Assembly (NCBI RefSeq): GCF_020740795.1
Contig: NC_067283.1
Coordinates: 38,057,659 to 38,121,658 of the forward strand
Reading direction: 5' to 3'
Length of the DNA: 64,000 nt
Origin: Apus apus
Lineage: Eukaryota; Chordata; Aves; Apodiformes; Apodidae
Shown: positions 35,301 through 47,600 of the stretch, in pieces
Numbering within the stretch: the first letter of the stretch is position 1
Layout: every line of letters starts with the position of its first letter
Made by a program: the position numbers and the translations under genes
The notes under the pieces: model-generated
What the model was told of the DNA's origin: nothing
Seen by the model: the letters and a program-made list of their open reading frames with translations, nothing else
Databases searched by the model: none

Positions 35301-38300
35301 TGTACCTTAATCTGATTGGGAAATGTTTACTGGGAGTAACTGAAGACTTGAAATAAGTTACTGCTTTCTGTAATGAGAAGATCATTATTTATGATAATGC
35401 ATTCAGCTCTAGTGGCAGTGATAAAAGTTTCTCTGAAACCGCAGGCTGTCAAAATGATGCTGAAAATAATTTTTGAGATCACTTGCAAATTAAAAAAAAT
35501 GTCTGCTTTAAGAACAAGAACTTTTGAGAAGTGATTCTTTCTTCCATACCAATTAGCTGAGGTGGCATTGTCAGGAGCTGAAAATCAAATCTTTAAGATA
35601 CTATTCAAGTAATGTAAATGTGTAGAACTGTAAATATCTGAACTGCTGGATTATAGCATGATGGCATGCTGTTACTGGTATTGTGTATAGTCTGTTGAAG
35701 AAGGATGAAATGTATCTAGAAGAACTAAGAGAAGAAGGCTTGTGCTTGTTCAAATTCATTATTACAAAAAATAAATAAATTATTTCCACTGGTTACTTTC
35801 TTAAGTATTTAACTTGAAGAAGAGTGATTTTTTAACTGTTCTGTTACAGTCTATAAGCTAATGCTTGCTTTGAACCTGCTATATTTTAATAATGGGTTTG
35901 AATTGTTTAAGGAAATTATATTTGCATCTCCGTAAAAATGATTTTAAAATAATATAGACATATAAGCAGACTTCTGGTTTCAGCACCTCTGTCTTTTTTG
36001 TAGCTGCTTTTCTAACCCAGACTGTATGTCTCGATGATACGACGGTAAAATTTGAAATTTGGGATACAGCTGGGCAAGAGCGGTACCACAGTTTAGCACC
36101 CATGTACTACAGAGGAGCGCAAGCAGCTATAGTGGTATACGACATTACAAATGAGGTAAGCACTCTATTAGAGAGGCACAATGGGGATTTGGAACTTACC
36201 AGTCTTACATTGATCTTTCTTTAATTTTTGTCATTGAGTTGTGTGACTCAATACATCATTTTGTAGGGTCATAGAATGATTTGAGTTGGAAGGGACCTTT
36301 AAAGGTAATCAAGTCCAACTCCCTCTGCCATAAACAGGGACATATTTCACTATATCAGGTTGCTCATTTCATATTGGGCTAGGTAAAGCTAAATTGTATT
36401 TTTTTTTTAAGTGAAAGAAAATTATTTTCTCAAAGTGTTTCAAACCCACCTTTAAATCTGTTAGCCAGATTTGAGCTGTTAACTCTCACAACTTTGCTGG
36501 TGGCCATTTATTTCTGATAATGAAATACATTATTTTAACATGGTATTATTGCAAGTTAACGATAAGGATTTGACAAGTAGCACAAGCCATTGAAAGCAAA
36601 ACCTGAGGTTGTTTGATTTCCTTTTTATTTGAACTTACATCAGGTAAGCTTCACTTGTTTTTGATAAAGTGAGACTTAAAACCCAAAACTTTCTGAAAAC
36701 CCAGGAATCCTGTACTATAATGAACGGTGCTCAGTAATTAGAGTTTTGAGACCCTTTCAATACAGCTGTTCGTAAACTAGATTCTTCTAGGGGAGAAATT
36801 AAAACTTCTATTCTCTCTTAACCACTTCTTTTTCCTTACTCTGTTTATGTAAAGATCTCCCTATCTTCACTTACCTTTTCAACATTATCCCAACTAAGCA
36901 GATTTAAGATCTAAGGTAGGAATTTTTCATTTAGAAAACTTAATTGGCAGGTCAGAGTGTGACTTTGGACAAAAGTAGCAGCCCTGTATAGGTAACAGAG
37001 ATTGGGATAATAGGTGAGCACAAAAGGATGATAAAACTCAGTTGCATCATTTTGTAACCATTAACAGGAGTCGTTTGCCAGAGCGAAAAATTGGGTCAAA
37101 GAACTTCAGCGACAAGCAAGTCCCAACATCGTAATAGCTTTAGCTGGAAACAAAGCTGATCTAGCTAACAAAAGAGCTGTGGATTTCCAGGTATGTAAAT
37201 AACTTCTGTTTAGAGAATTTTGTTGGAATAGACGGTAAATAAACCTAGGAGGAGCGTATATGCATAGCATAGCTAGTTCTTAAAGAGGCCATGCTGTTTA
37301 GTATAAACATTAACTGAGATTATTTAAATTATACATGCTACTGAAAAATCTATTTTTGTAGAAGTGTTATGTAGCAATAGACTTTTTTGAATAATTGTTA
37401 GACTTTGAGGAATAACTAATTTATTTGCATATCTTTAAGCCTAATTGAATTTCTGTTCTTTGAAGTGATGTCTTCCTGTCTTTTGCTTGAAATTACTAAT
37501 AACAAGTTTCAATGAATGAGATCACAGTAGCTCTCAGTTCAAACCATTCTCTGACTTGTCAGCAGGAGAGTTTTGATTATTGGATAATACAAACCTGATT
37601 GATGTGCTTAACTTGCTTAGACTATACTGTTGAAGCAGTGTTCAGGTTTTAATTGTGCTTTTCATGGCATTCTTTTTGGTTCAGTGGAGATATCTGTGCT
37701 TTCACTGCTGTATTTTATCTTCTAGAAAGTTTAACCAAGTAAACAGAAAATGGCTTCCAAAATCAATTACTCAAGTGGGTTTGGTCTATTCATGATTGAT
37801 TTAATTTTTCTTAAAACTGTATTTATTAGTCATACAGACTAAAACCATAACAGAATGAATTTGGTGTTACTGTGTAAGATACTGCTGTGTATAGTAACTA
37901 TAGGAGTCAGACTGAAGTTTAGCAGTGATTTCAGTATTTTTCTGCCAGAATTCACCACCTTGGTTCTCTAATTTTATACATCCATGTCAATTAAAACATA
38001 AAGCTATATGACAGAGGATCTTGGTGTTTTACAAAAAATTAGGTATTTAACAGAAATTTCATATATGTGTGCAGTCAAAAACTCCAATCACTGAAAATTC
38101 AATCACTGAATTAGGGCTACCTTTACTATTTTTTGAACCATTACAATCTTAATATTTTTCAAATGTTGTTGGTTTTGGTTTTTTTTTAGTGTGGATTTAA
38201 TGGGCTTCTGGCAGGTTTGACAATCCTTTCTCATTGCAAAGCACACGTTAGATTTCTAGGTATTAGTGTGTTATTTCAGATACAGCTACACAGATAATGA

Positions 38301-41300
38301 ATATAGAATGCTGTCTAATTTTTTTCGTAGGTATTCGATAGTTTGCCTTTTTGCAGATTTCGTATTGGCTGCAAAGGCACTTAATCATAAGAAGCTGGGG
38401 GTTCTTAGCTGAACTGGCTAACAGGAAGTGGCAAAAGTAGGAAGCTTTTTATCAACAGTATATTTCAGATTGAATTTCAGACTGAAAAGAGATAATGTGA
38501 CAAGGTATTTAAAACCGGTTATTTGTTTTATAATTGTGAGTTTCTGGTAGTATAATTAAACTGTTCTGATCCATCTGCCTCAATGATTGAAAGATTCAAG
38601 ATAGTTCACCGACTAATGTCTTTCCAGTGTAATAAACTTTCTGCCATTTCATGGCACTTCCTGGAGCTTATTTGTTGTTGCTATTACAGCTGGTGTTCTG
38701 GATCAGGGTTTTCTTTTTAATAAATGTTTTTTATTTATTATTTAGTTTCGCCTGAGATTTTTCTGTCTGGGTATTTTTGAAGTTGAGTATGATTTTTAAG
38801 ATTGCATTTCTAAAAGTTTAGTTGCTTAATGGAATCGTAACTTCTTCATAGCTGATGAATAAAACATTGTCACATGAGTGTTTCAACAAGCATTCTCTCT
38901 TTGAAAATAGTATGGAAATTGTCCCTTACTAGCAATGAAAGTATAATGTACAATTACTGTGATGTTTAATTTTATTTTTTTTAATGAAGTAATGCATTCT
39001 TATTGTAACTTTCAGGAAGCACAAGCTTATGCAGATGACAACAGCTTATTGTTCATGGAGACGTCTGCCAAAACATCTATGAATGTAAATGAAATATTCA
39101 TGGCAATTGGTGAGTTTACTAACAAATTGAAAATGTAAGGGAATTGTTTTAATGAGATTCATACCATTATAATTTTCCAGAACCAAGATGTTTGTTTTTC
39201 ACCTGAATTATTTCTGGCACTAAAGTTTCTTTGGGCCCTTTCATAGCCTCTTTGATGTTCAGAAGTCAGAAACTTACTTTAGGCACAGTTGTACAGGTCT
39301 GCTGTCAAACACCAAACCACTTAGATTAACTTGGAATAGCTAAGGTTGGTTACTTTTGAACTCTTGTCAGGAAGATGCACGTGCCTGTTTTGATGAAAAA
39401 TTGTACTGCTTCAAGTTCAAGCAAAATTAAGCTTTAGTGGTTACATACAAAAACCCCTCCTTTCCCATGGTATAGGTAACCATAAAAGGCGTTACACAGC
39501 TTTTCTTAATTGTAAGATGTACTTGGCATTTGTTAATCAAATTAGCGTAAGAATGTAAGTGAAAACATATGAATGCGTGCCTTTTGGTGTCATGTTACTT
39601 GCAGCAGGTTCCACATTGCCTTGGATAGGTGCAGAATCTGGAATAATGTACCTTTTATGAGACAGTGCTAATTGAAGTGGGAGAATGGTAATGGACTTGC
39701 TAAAAAAAGTCAAGTATTCATTTTAGTCGAAACAAAATATTTGCTAAATACTCTTCAGTGTAAAAATTTTGTTTGAATTTCAAACACACTACCTGAAATC
39801 CAAAAAATTGTGCCAAAGATGACAGTGTGCCTATAGCCAAAGTCCAAGTATAAGTAAAGGACATTTGATGTGAAAAGTAAATTTACTAAAATATTTTTAT
39901 CCCTAGTATAACCTTAGGGATTTCTGTAAACATACTAACATAGAATAGTAAGTATAAATTATTAAGAAAATTTGTTATTTCCATTAATAGGCACAAAATT
40001 GTATTTCATTGTTAATAACATTTTGAAAGTGGAGGAAAAATCCTGCATTTTTAGCTTGGTCACCAATCTATTTAGTAATAGCCTTAAAGACAGTAGTGGC
40101 TCTGCTACTGGGCAATAGTAATGTATAGTGTCAAATAACCTTATTAATGCTGTTGAGTATTTTGCACTAAAGTGACATCTCTATCCCACCTCTTTTCGTG
40201 AAAAGCAGCATGGCTATCAAAGTTGAATGTTTCTAAATAGCTCATATAGTCTGCTTTCTAAGTCAGTAAAGCAGAATGTAATTTGTGGTGTGGTTCAAAC
40301 TTCCAGCAGATGTAAATGAAATTATCACTATAGCAACCCTTTATAATGAGTACTTGCTTCATATTAAATACAAATACTTGGGAGAGGAACACACAACTGT
40401 GAGTGGAGAATATCTTTTTCTCATAAAAACTTGAGGTAGGCCTGCATTTAATGATACAGAAATACTCAATTAGGCTGTTCTGTTGAAAATTCAGAATTAA
40501 TTTGTTTAAAGGTGCCATTTACATCTTGTTAAAAAAAAAATAATCCTAAAATCTTATAATTTGGGCTGTAATTTGTTATATCAACCATAATTCAACAGTG
40601 CTTGGAAGACATTTTTCTCTGGTGCTTTGTCCCTTTGTACTCTCTCAGCAGCTTAGTACCATGTGAACACTTTCTTCTGTCATAGAATTGTAGAACAGTC
40701 CAGATTGGAAGTGACCTCAAAAGATCATCTGGTTCAACCTTTTGTGGAAAAGAGAGCCTAGATGAGATGATCTGTCACCACAGCACATCTTGTTGTTGTG
40801 TACTCTGCTGGTTTTCTGGCTGCTATACTTGCATTTCATTCCTTTTTAGAAGAAGTTGTTCTTTAGAAAGCTGGCCAAATAAATTACTTGGTAGTCAAAG
40901 CATGCAACCAAACTGTAGAACTGGGATGGTTGAGTCCTGGTAATTGGGCAAGAGAGCCCCACAAAAATCCTTCTTTGTAGATTTTAGCAACCTCCTGATG
41001 GAGAGAAAGCCAAGAGGAGGTACTGCTCAGAAGGGTAACATTTGTCACCCTTATTTTTTTATGTCAGGACCGAGGAGGTACCCTCGAGTTAAAAGAACAA
41101 CAAAGACATTATCACAGTCAGTTAACACCTAAGAGCTAGAGAGAAGAGACAGCTTAAAAAAAAAAAAAAAAAAAAAAAAGAGAGAGGCTTAATCTAGTGC
41201 TAGGGCGCCATTTTGTATGTTGTATGCAAGTACTTGTTTGGGCTAGCTAGCTCGGCAGAGGTTTGACCCATTTCTGCCTCTGTTTTCTGCCTTTTCAGTC

Positions 41301-41757
41301 TTTCTGTATCTTTCAGCACTAACATCCTGATCTTAAAGCCTGTTTGTGTAGGTGGATTCCCAGAAGAGCCATTATTTACTGGCATAGCATACCTGTGCAG
41401 ATACATTTTACTGCTAGATTTACTAATGCATTTCACTCTTGAAAATCATAGATAAGGTAGTCAAACATTAAGAAGTTAAGTGCCTTAACTTCTTTTATTA
41501 CCAGTGTACTAAATGAAATCAGATATTATAGTGATTTTATCGATATGCTTATAGAATAATAAAGTGTTGACTGTGTGAATTCAGGTGATTTAATCTTAGT
41601 TCACTCTCAGTTTTAACTTTTATTTATTGTTGATTTTATAGCAAAAAAATTGCCCAAGAATGAACCACAGAATGCAGGAGCCAGCTCTGCCAGAGGAAGA
41701 GGAGTAGACCTTACTGAACCCACACAACCACCCAAGAGTCAATGTTGTAGTAACTAA
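32186..41757 (+). CDS. RAB5A: Ras-related protein Rab-5A, five coding exons
   Basis: Rab5A is the small GTPase that drives early-endosome fusion, recruiting EEA1, rabaptin and VPS34 when GTP-bound. Coding exons: 32186-32348, 36004-36155, 37068-37190, 39016-39109, 41642-41757, all GT-AG and in phase, totalling 215 residues, the usual length. All GTPase motifs are present: P-loop GESAVGKS (27-34), switch I threonine T52 in STIG, WDTAGQE (74-80) with catalytic Q79, NKAD (133-136), SAK (163-165), and the C-terminal CCSN with prenylated cysteines 212 and 213. Differences from the human protein as remembered are conservative (for example A131 and A150). The ATG at 32186 begins the canonical [14 protein letters not shown]-terminus; an in-frame TTG six bases upstream is not needed. 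Confidence 0.98.
32349..36003 (+). other. RAB5A: RAB5A intron 2
   Basis: A 3.7 kb AT-rich intron with no further exon seen. A 105-codon frame at 34359 has no recognisable content. Confidence 0.6.
36004..36155 (+). CDS. RAB5A: RAB5A exon 3
   Basis: Residues 55-105 ([20 protein letters not shown] onward), containing WDTAGQE and switch II. Acceptor TTTTTGTAG, donor GTAAGC. Confidence 0.97.
36268..36370 (-). mobile_element. CR1 3' fragment in RAB5A intron 3
   Basis: Antisense CR1 tail: TCATAGAATGATTTGAGTTG, then GAAGGGACC and AAGTCCAACTCCCTCTGCC. About 100 bases long. Confidence 0.85.
36371..37067 (+). other. RAB5A: Rest of RAB5A intron 3
   Basis: AT-rich intron sequence between the CR1 fragment and exon 4. 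No other feature is seen. Confidence 0.55.
37068..37190 (+). CDS. RAB5A: RAB5A exon 4
   Basis: Residues 106-146 ([20 protein letters not shown] onward), containing NKAD. Phase 0 to 0. Acceptor TTAACAG, donor GTATGT. Confidence 0.97.
37191..39015 (+). other. RAB5A: RAB5A intron 4
   Basis: AT-rich intron of 1.8 kb. Nothing else is seen. Confidence 0.55.
39016..39109 (+). CDS. RAB5A: RAB5A exon 5
   Basis: Residues 147-177 ([20 protein letters not shown] onward), containing the SAK guanine-binding motif. Phase 0 to 1. Acceptor TTTCAG, donor GTGAGT. Confidence 0.97.
39110..41641 (+). other. RAB5A: RAB5A intron 5
   Basis: A 2.5 kb intron with one CR1 fragment (40680-40790) and an A-run of about 24 bases near 41156-41179. 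No exon is seen. Confidence 0.6.
40680..40790 (-). mobile_element. CR1 3' fragment in RAB5A intron 5
   Basis: Antisense CR1: CATAGAATTGTAGAAC, GATTGGAAGTGACCTC, AAGATCATCTGGTTCAACC. Diverged, right end approximate. Confidence 0.75.
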
Positions 41758-43296
41758 AACATCAATTGCTTCAAACTGTTCTGAATATTCTTCTGCTTCC
41801 TAACTGTTAATAACCATGGAATTGGAGTGCTTAACCTGGCCCAGCACAGCTTCCAAACACCGAAGAGACTTATGATAATAGTCAAGTTCATGATACAGAG
41901 TTTACTTTTGACCTAAAATTTTAACATGCATGTATCCACCACTGGCTGTAATGGTTCAGCAATAGAGGAGAGATGGAAGCGGAATAAACTTCCTCCGGTT
42001 GAAAGGTTTTGAAAATCACTTACCATTAGGGGTGTAGAAGAACTACTTTCTGTGGACCTAACTGGCCAGTTCCTGTAGCCTCAATACTGATTGCTCTTAT
42101 AATAAATAGAATTGGGAGTTTTTGTAATTCTCAGTTGTGCTTTAAAACCTTTTTAGAAACACGGTCTAAAAATTACTTAAACTTATTCACAGTATTGACG
42201 CAACTGATTGTTTCTGCAGGTATCCACTGTTTAGTTATACATTCCATAGTTTAATGATATAATTACAAATAATACTTGCATTTACAATTTTAAGAACCCT
42301 ATGCTTGCAGGAAAGTGGAGTTTAATTGTTACACTGTATGTAAATTATATCAACCCAGTTACTTATCTAAATGAATTAGTGATAAATCAAGTTTTAACTT
42401 CATTTCTGATCTGTCCAGAGGGTACAGACCAGTAAGTTAAACTTCATAGAATCATAGAATGGTTTGGGTTGGAAGGGACCTTAAAAACCATCTAGTTCCG
42501 ACCCCCCTGCCATGAGCAGGGACACCTTCCCCTAGACCAGGTTGCTCAAAGCTCCATCCAACCTGGCCTTGAATGCTTCCAGGGAGGGGACATCCACAGC
42601 TTCTCTGGGCAACTTTATGACTTAGATTTCCTTTTTTTTCTTCTACAAACTGTAAGAGCTCTTCAAGTAAAACCACAACAAACCTGGTGTCTGTGACTTA
42701 TTTCTTGGTTTTGATCATTGCTGGCCATTACAGTTTCTTTCTTACCTGAAGGAGAAAAAATAGTGCACTAACAATTATGTACATCCAATTTGATTTTAAA
42801 TTTGGATATTAATGTACTGTAAATAGGTACTCTGCATTGTAGTCTACATTTGTTTAAAATTTTCTGTAATATTTAAGAGTTGCTTAAAGGTATACAGAAT
42901 GTACAGTTACTTAAAGCTAATTTTTTTCCTCTCTAATCAAAGGGGGTTCGGAGTTCTTCCTTTATGGCTAGAACAGTAATAAATGATGCTCCTGTATCTG
43001 TAACATAAGTACTGCTGTCTGTCAGTAATGAACTTTGCAACTTTGTTTTCCAAAGTACATTTGATTTTGATCTGTCCAGTATATTGCACTAATTCTTTTA
43101 GTTATTTTCATTATATGAAATCTACCAAGTGTGTCAGAAGAGATTAATTAGTCTATTTAAATGTTGAACTGATAGCAGAAACTTGTGCAGATTTTAAATT
43201 TGCAGTAATCTGGTTTAGCAAGGATAATGACAGTTCACCAGTGTTTAGTTTTATATTGAGGTGCTCAGGTTTGAATAAAGTGGTTTAAGAAGAAAA
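41642..43296 (+). CDS. RAB5A: RAB5A exon 6 (last coding part and 3' UTR)
   Basis: Coding to 41757: [10 protein letters not shown] through [17 protein letters not shown] and TAA. About 1.5 kb of 3' UTR follows, with AATAAA signals at 41983-41988, 42101-42106 and distal 43274-43279. A CR1 fragment lies inside the UTR. Confidence 0.9.
42447..42612 (-). mobile_element. CR1 fragment inside RAB5A 3' UTR
   Basis: Well-preserved antisense CR1: TCATAGAATCATAGAATGGT, GGGTTGGAAGGGACC, CCCCCCTGCCATGAGCAGGG, CTTGAATGCTTCCAGGGAGG. It would be transcribed only in messages using the distal polyadenylation site. Confidence 0.93.
43274..43279 (+). terminator. RAB5A: RAB5A distal polyadenylation signal
   Basis: AATAAA in TTTGAATAAAGTGG, followed about 12 bases later by an A-rich genomic tract. 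It is the last plus-strand signal before PP2D1 begins on the other strand. Confidence 0.7.
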
Positions 43297-43343
43297 AAAA
43301 AAAGATTTTTGATTACTGTTTCTTATTGAGAGTTACATAAGGT

Positions 43344-43349
43344 TTTATT
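43344..43349 (-). terminator. PP2D1: PP2D1 polyadenylation signal
   Basis: Minus-strand AATAAA (plus TTTATT), about 140 bases beyond the PP2D1 stop. It places the two convergent gene ends within tens of bases of each other. Confidence 0.6.
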
Positions 43350-43485
43350 GCATTTGCACAGTTCCAGACAAGATGTCTGTTTTGCTATATGGGTCAGTGT
43401 TTAAAATTAAGTCATTTTGTGACACAGCTAAATACGAGCTTGTACTGTATTTGCTGTGGCACTCTAGTTATCTTATGATAACTTT

Positions 43486-44657
43486 CTAAATGTTGAGGTA
43501 ATTTGGTATCTTATCACATCCATTCAGGAGCACAACCAAAACGGTAACGTTATCTGTTGAACCTGCAGCTAATGCAGTCTTTACGAGTTGTTCACTGATG
43601 TAGCTTGCTGCATTGTTGTGGACTGTTCCACAAGTGGCCCTGCCTCTTTCTGCAGTTTGTGAATCGCAATTGGATGGGTGTATGTTTGTGTCCTCTTCAA
43701 AATGCGGTGGTGATTTAGAACCCACTGGTGATGCAGTCTCCAGCAGTTCTTGACCAGTGTAACCTGCAGGTTTGTCACAACATGTGTTGGAGTCAATTTT
43801 TTCTGCCAGTTGTGGACCAGAGTCATAGTTAGATAAGCATGCATTTGTATCTTTTGGGGGCTGTTTCCAGTCTTCAGACCCTACTGCCAGTACATTCTCT
43901 TGCTGCTTTTTTTGGGTGCAACTTGGATCTGTCATGCAGAAAGTTTCAGTGTCTGTTTCTTCTTGCTCTGCAGTCTGTGACTGTGGCGGAAAACTCATGG
44001 ACAGATACACTCCTCTGTCCTCAAAGTGTTTCAGTTCTTCAGAGCCATCTTGTGTGCTAGAATCAGACTGTTTTATCTCTCTGTTCTGTGAACTTACTTC
44101 ATTGCTACTGAAAAGAGAGAGTTCTGGATCAGCTTGATTTTTGTTGTCATCAGTTTCCTTGGGAAAAATGTCTTTACTGGAATATAGTATCTCTGTTTCA
44201 TCTTGCAGATCACTAATGGCCTTTGAGTCATTTAAGTTGTCATCAGTGAGGGGCATCAAAACCTGAGACTTACACAGGAAAGTTCTGTTCTGTTGAATAC
44301 ATTCATACATTCTTAAGTAATGAGTGAACATTGTTAGTGTTAATGTAAGTACTTCATTGCAATCCAAAACCTCCCAAAGCCCATTAGAAGCTAAAATAAG
44401 AAACTGACAAGTATCATCAATAGGGACAGATGCAGTATGAGGTACAGGTATAACAGATCTTTTCAGTACTGGATCTCCATGATGTCCAAGACCTCTTGTA
44501 GTTCTCAGGTACCCCTCTACTAATCCGTCTGGTTCGTTAGTGCTGATGTTTCCACCATTCTGAAGTATGCGTCTTCTCTCGCTTACATTAGAAGTGCTGT
44601 GCTCTTTTGAGAGGCAGTAACTCTTTCCATTTTTACATAAGACTGCATGCGCATTAC
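43486..44657 (-). CDS. PP2D1: PP2D1 second coding exon
   Basis: Acceptor CAATTTTAG, then NAHAVLCKNGKSYCLSKEHS onward and LRTTRGLGHHGDPVLKRSV. It continues through the repeat insert to the C-terminal VTVLVVLLNGCDKIPNYLNI and the stop. Confidence 0.92.
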
Positions 44658-47600
44658 CTAAAATTGAAGTAAGATAGTATTTTCAATTGTAGCATAATGT
44701 TTTTTAAGATACTGCTGTTACATTATCAGCCTGTTGCAACAGTCTGGGATAAAAAGCTGAGGTCATAGTTCAATTATCTACTGCCACGGGCAACAATGTG
44801 TCCATCAGTGAATTTGGTTCTGTATTACTGCAAAGTTCTCTGTGGGTTTGTTGTGGTTTTTTTTCCCTCCCATTATTTGTAAGACTATTCCAGAACCACC
44901 TTCTTTTAACTGCAGCTAAACTCTTCTGCGGAGTTAAGTGACATTTCAGCTTAAAGTAGATAGAAGTGATGCACCTTGAGTTTATTTCAAAGCAAGAGTA
45001 CATATTTTTCACAAATACTACCTTTTCCTAGAACAGTGTGTGCTTGCAAAATATTACGGCTGAATGAACTCATCACAAAGTTTCAGGTTCAGACTATTTC
45101 TAGCAGTATAAAATTTATAGTACCTGAAAATAATTTGGACGTTGTATATAAAATTTACAGTTTACTAACATGATGCCTTAAATCTCTTCCTCTTTTTAAG
45201 GGGCCCAGGGGAGCAAAAGTTCTCTCAGTCATCATGAGAAGTCAAGGACTAATTTCCTTTAGTAGGAATAGATTCTTTCCCTCTATGCTTTTGAAATCTG
45301 CAGGGTGAGAATGAAAAGTGTTAAAAATTGCAACACTGCAGGTGACTAGTCTTGTCAGACTTGAATGCAGAGCATGAAGGAAAGCAGCTCTGAAACAAAG
45401 TGATGTATTGTTTGAGATCCTCTGGCTACACAGGGGGAAGACCGTTTTTTGTGTTACTGGCCTGCTCCCATGTGTTGGCATAAGGGCAAAAGTGATGTCT
45501 TGCAGAAGGAACTCGAGTGGGATGGTAGCTTTCCAGATGCTAAGCTGGCCACAGTGTGTTCATTTATATTGTCGTCTTAGTATCTGGCTAGACTAGGGCA
45601 CAGATTTCTGGAAAGTGTGTATAAGTAGGCACTGCTTATAAAGTAGCTGTAATTCTTGGGATGTATTGGCATTGTTTTATGTAGGAGACAGCTAGGAATA
45701 GTTTGTGTGAAGGCAGATTTCTCTCGAAGGTGATTCAGAATATCAAACCGAAGGGCACACCTTTTTTATTGGTTACAGAATGTAGATGCCTTAAGTTACG
45801 CTGTGTGAATGTTTCCTTGTGCTTGCTCCCTCCTGACTTCCATGGAGAGCCAGAAGATTGTCTAAAATTTCCTTTGAACCCTTGGAGTAAGACCAGCAGC
45901 TGTAAGCCTAACAAAGGGCACATTTATATAACCCACATGGAACAATTTGACTGCAAGAAAGTAAAATCTAGTTGCTTTTGGATGCAAGTCTCTTCTTTGC
46001 AAACCAGGGACAAGGTAAAAGAATTGTCAAAAGCTAGCTGACCTATCAATGTGGGACTAAATGAAGAAGACAAAGCTGGCTGATGCCACCATCTCCTGCT
46101 CCTCATATCTGAACATCCTCTTCAGTTGCTTACGTGGTGCTGAAGGAACATGTCTACTTCTGTAAGAACACATTTCTGGGGGGAAAATGAAGCTCGATGT
46201 TGTGCAAATCTTTCTTTTGATGTGATACGTTTGGTGGAAAACTAAGTGTATTAGATTCAATAAATGTGTATTTAGAAGTGGTTAAAAAATGTGGACTTCA
46301 TGATTAAAAGGCTTAAAGTACCTCTGATCAACTTCAAGCCTTAATTACTTGGCAGAGCTTGAGTTAAAAGTACCTTCAGTTGCAACCAGTATAAAACATT
46401 GTCTGGGAGGGAAGAACAGAAGCATGTAACTAGAACCCTAAAACTTAGGTTAGATGAATTCTCTACCAGATTTTCTTACCTTCATCCTACCTCTCAAGCT
46501 CATTGGAATAAAAATGGAGTTCTTCCCCAGTAAGGTAAAAAAAAAAAAAAAAAGCAGCATTGGTTAGCTTTGAAAATACTACAACCTTTCTGCAAGTCAC
46601 TCCTGTATTCCATTAAAGGTGTGACTACATCTCCTGCAAGAATATCTGAGCTAGTGCTAAACTATCAGTTCTGATACCGATAACAGTAAAGTTCTGGTAT
46701 CTGCAAAAATGCTTGTTGGAGGTAGAGATAGTATGGCTTGTAGCAACAAGTGTCAGGAGAATGGAGGAGAGGAAAGGGAGGGGGTAGACCACAGTGACCT
46801 ACTTCACTCTCAGTGCGTGATCAAGTTGGTTTATAGTGCTCCTCAGACTGGCAAAGGATTGTACATTATTGTTAAGGCAAAAAATTCTTAAAAATTTAGG
46901 ATCAGCTTTTCCAAATGTGGAATATGTTTTTGGTTTGTTTGCTTTGGGGGGGGGGTTTACCTCCTGAAGAAATGAAGCCTCTCAAATGGTTTTTCTTTTC
47001 CCTACTGATCTTTGACCCTCTGATTAATTTCAGACAAATTTCACATGAACTCTTAGCAGTTTTATGAATACACTTAACTGAGGAGGGAAGAGTGCCCTGT
47101 TGATGGGAGGTTGCAGTGTTGATACCCTCCTTAGTAATGCTGTGGGGAGTGATAGAAAAGTGCTGGGAATATGCTTCAAGCAGAGGCTAGAGACACTGGA
47201 AAATACAATTGTAGGCACAAATCAATTCACCGCACAGCTATTTTTATATAATTCTGCTTCTGCTTGTGTACTCCTTTATGGGAATGCAAGCATCTAGCTT
47301 GTAATCTTATGGCAGTCTTATGTACGCAACATAACTGGTAAGAAAAATCACCAAATGGGAGATGTAATGACTAGAATTGCGAAGAACTGCAAGAGCTGTT
47401 GCATGTAGCAGGACTGGGTGGAGAAGCATTAGGAATGTATCAGTGTTTCTGGTTGTATTTAATAACTGTTTTTTCTACACCATATAAAGACAAAGCAGGG
47501 TTCTCCTTCATAAGGAGACATGCCTGAATAGATCTTCCATAACAACAGTCAATAACAACAAAATCCTATTTCCGAAATTAATTTGGATTATCCCCACAGA

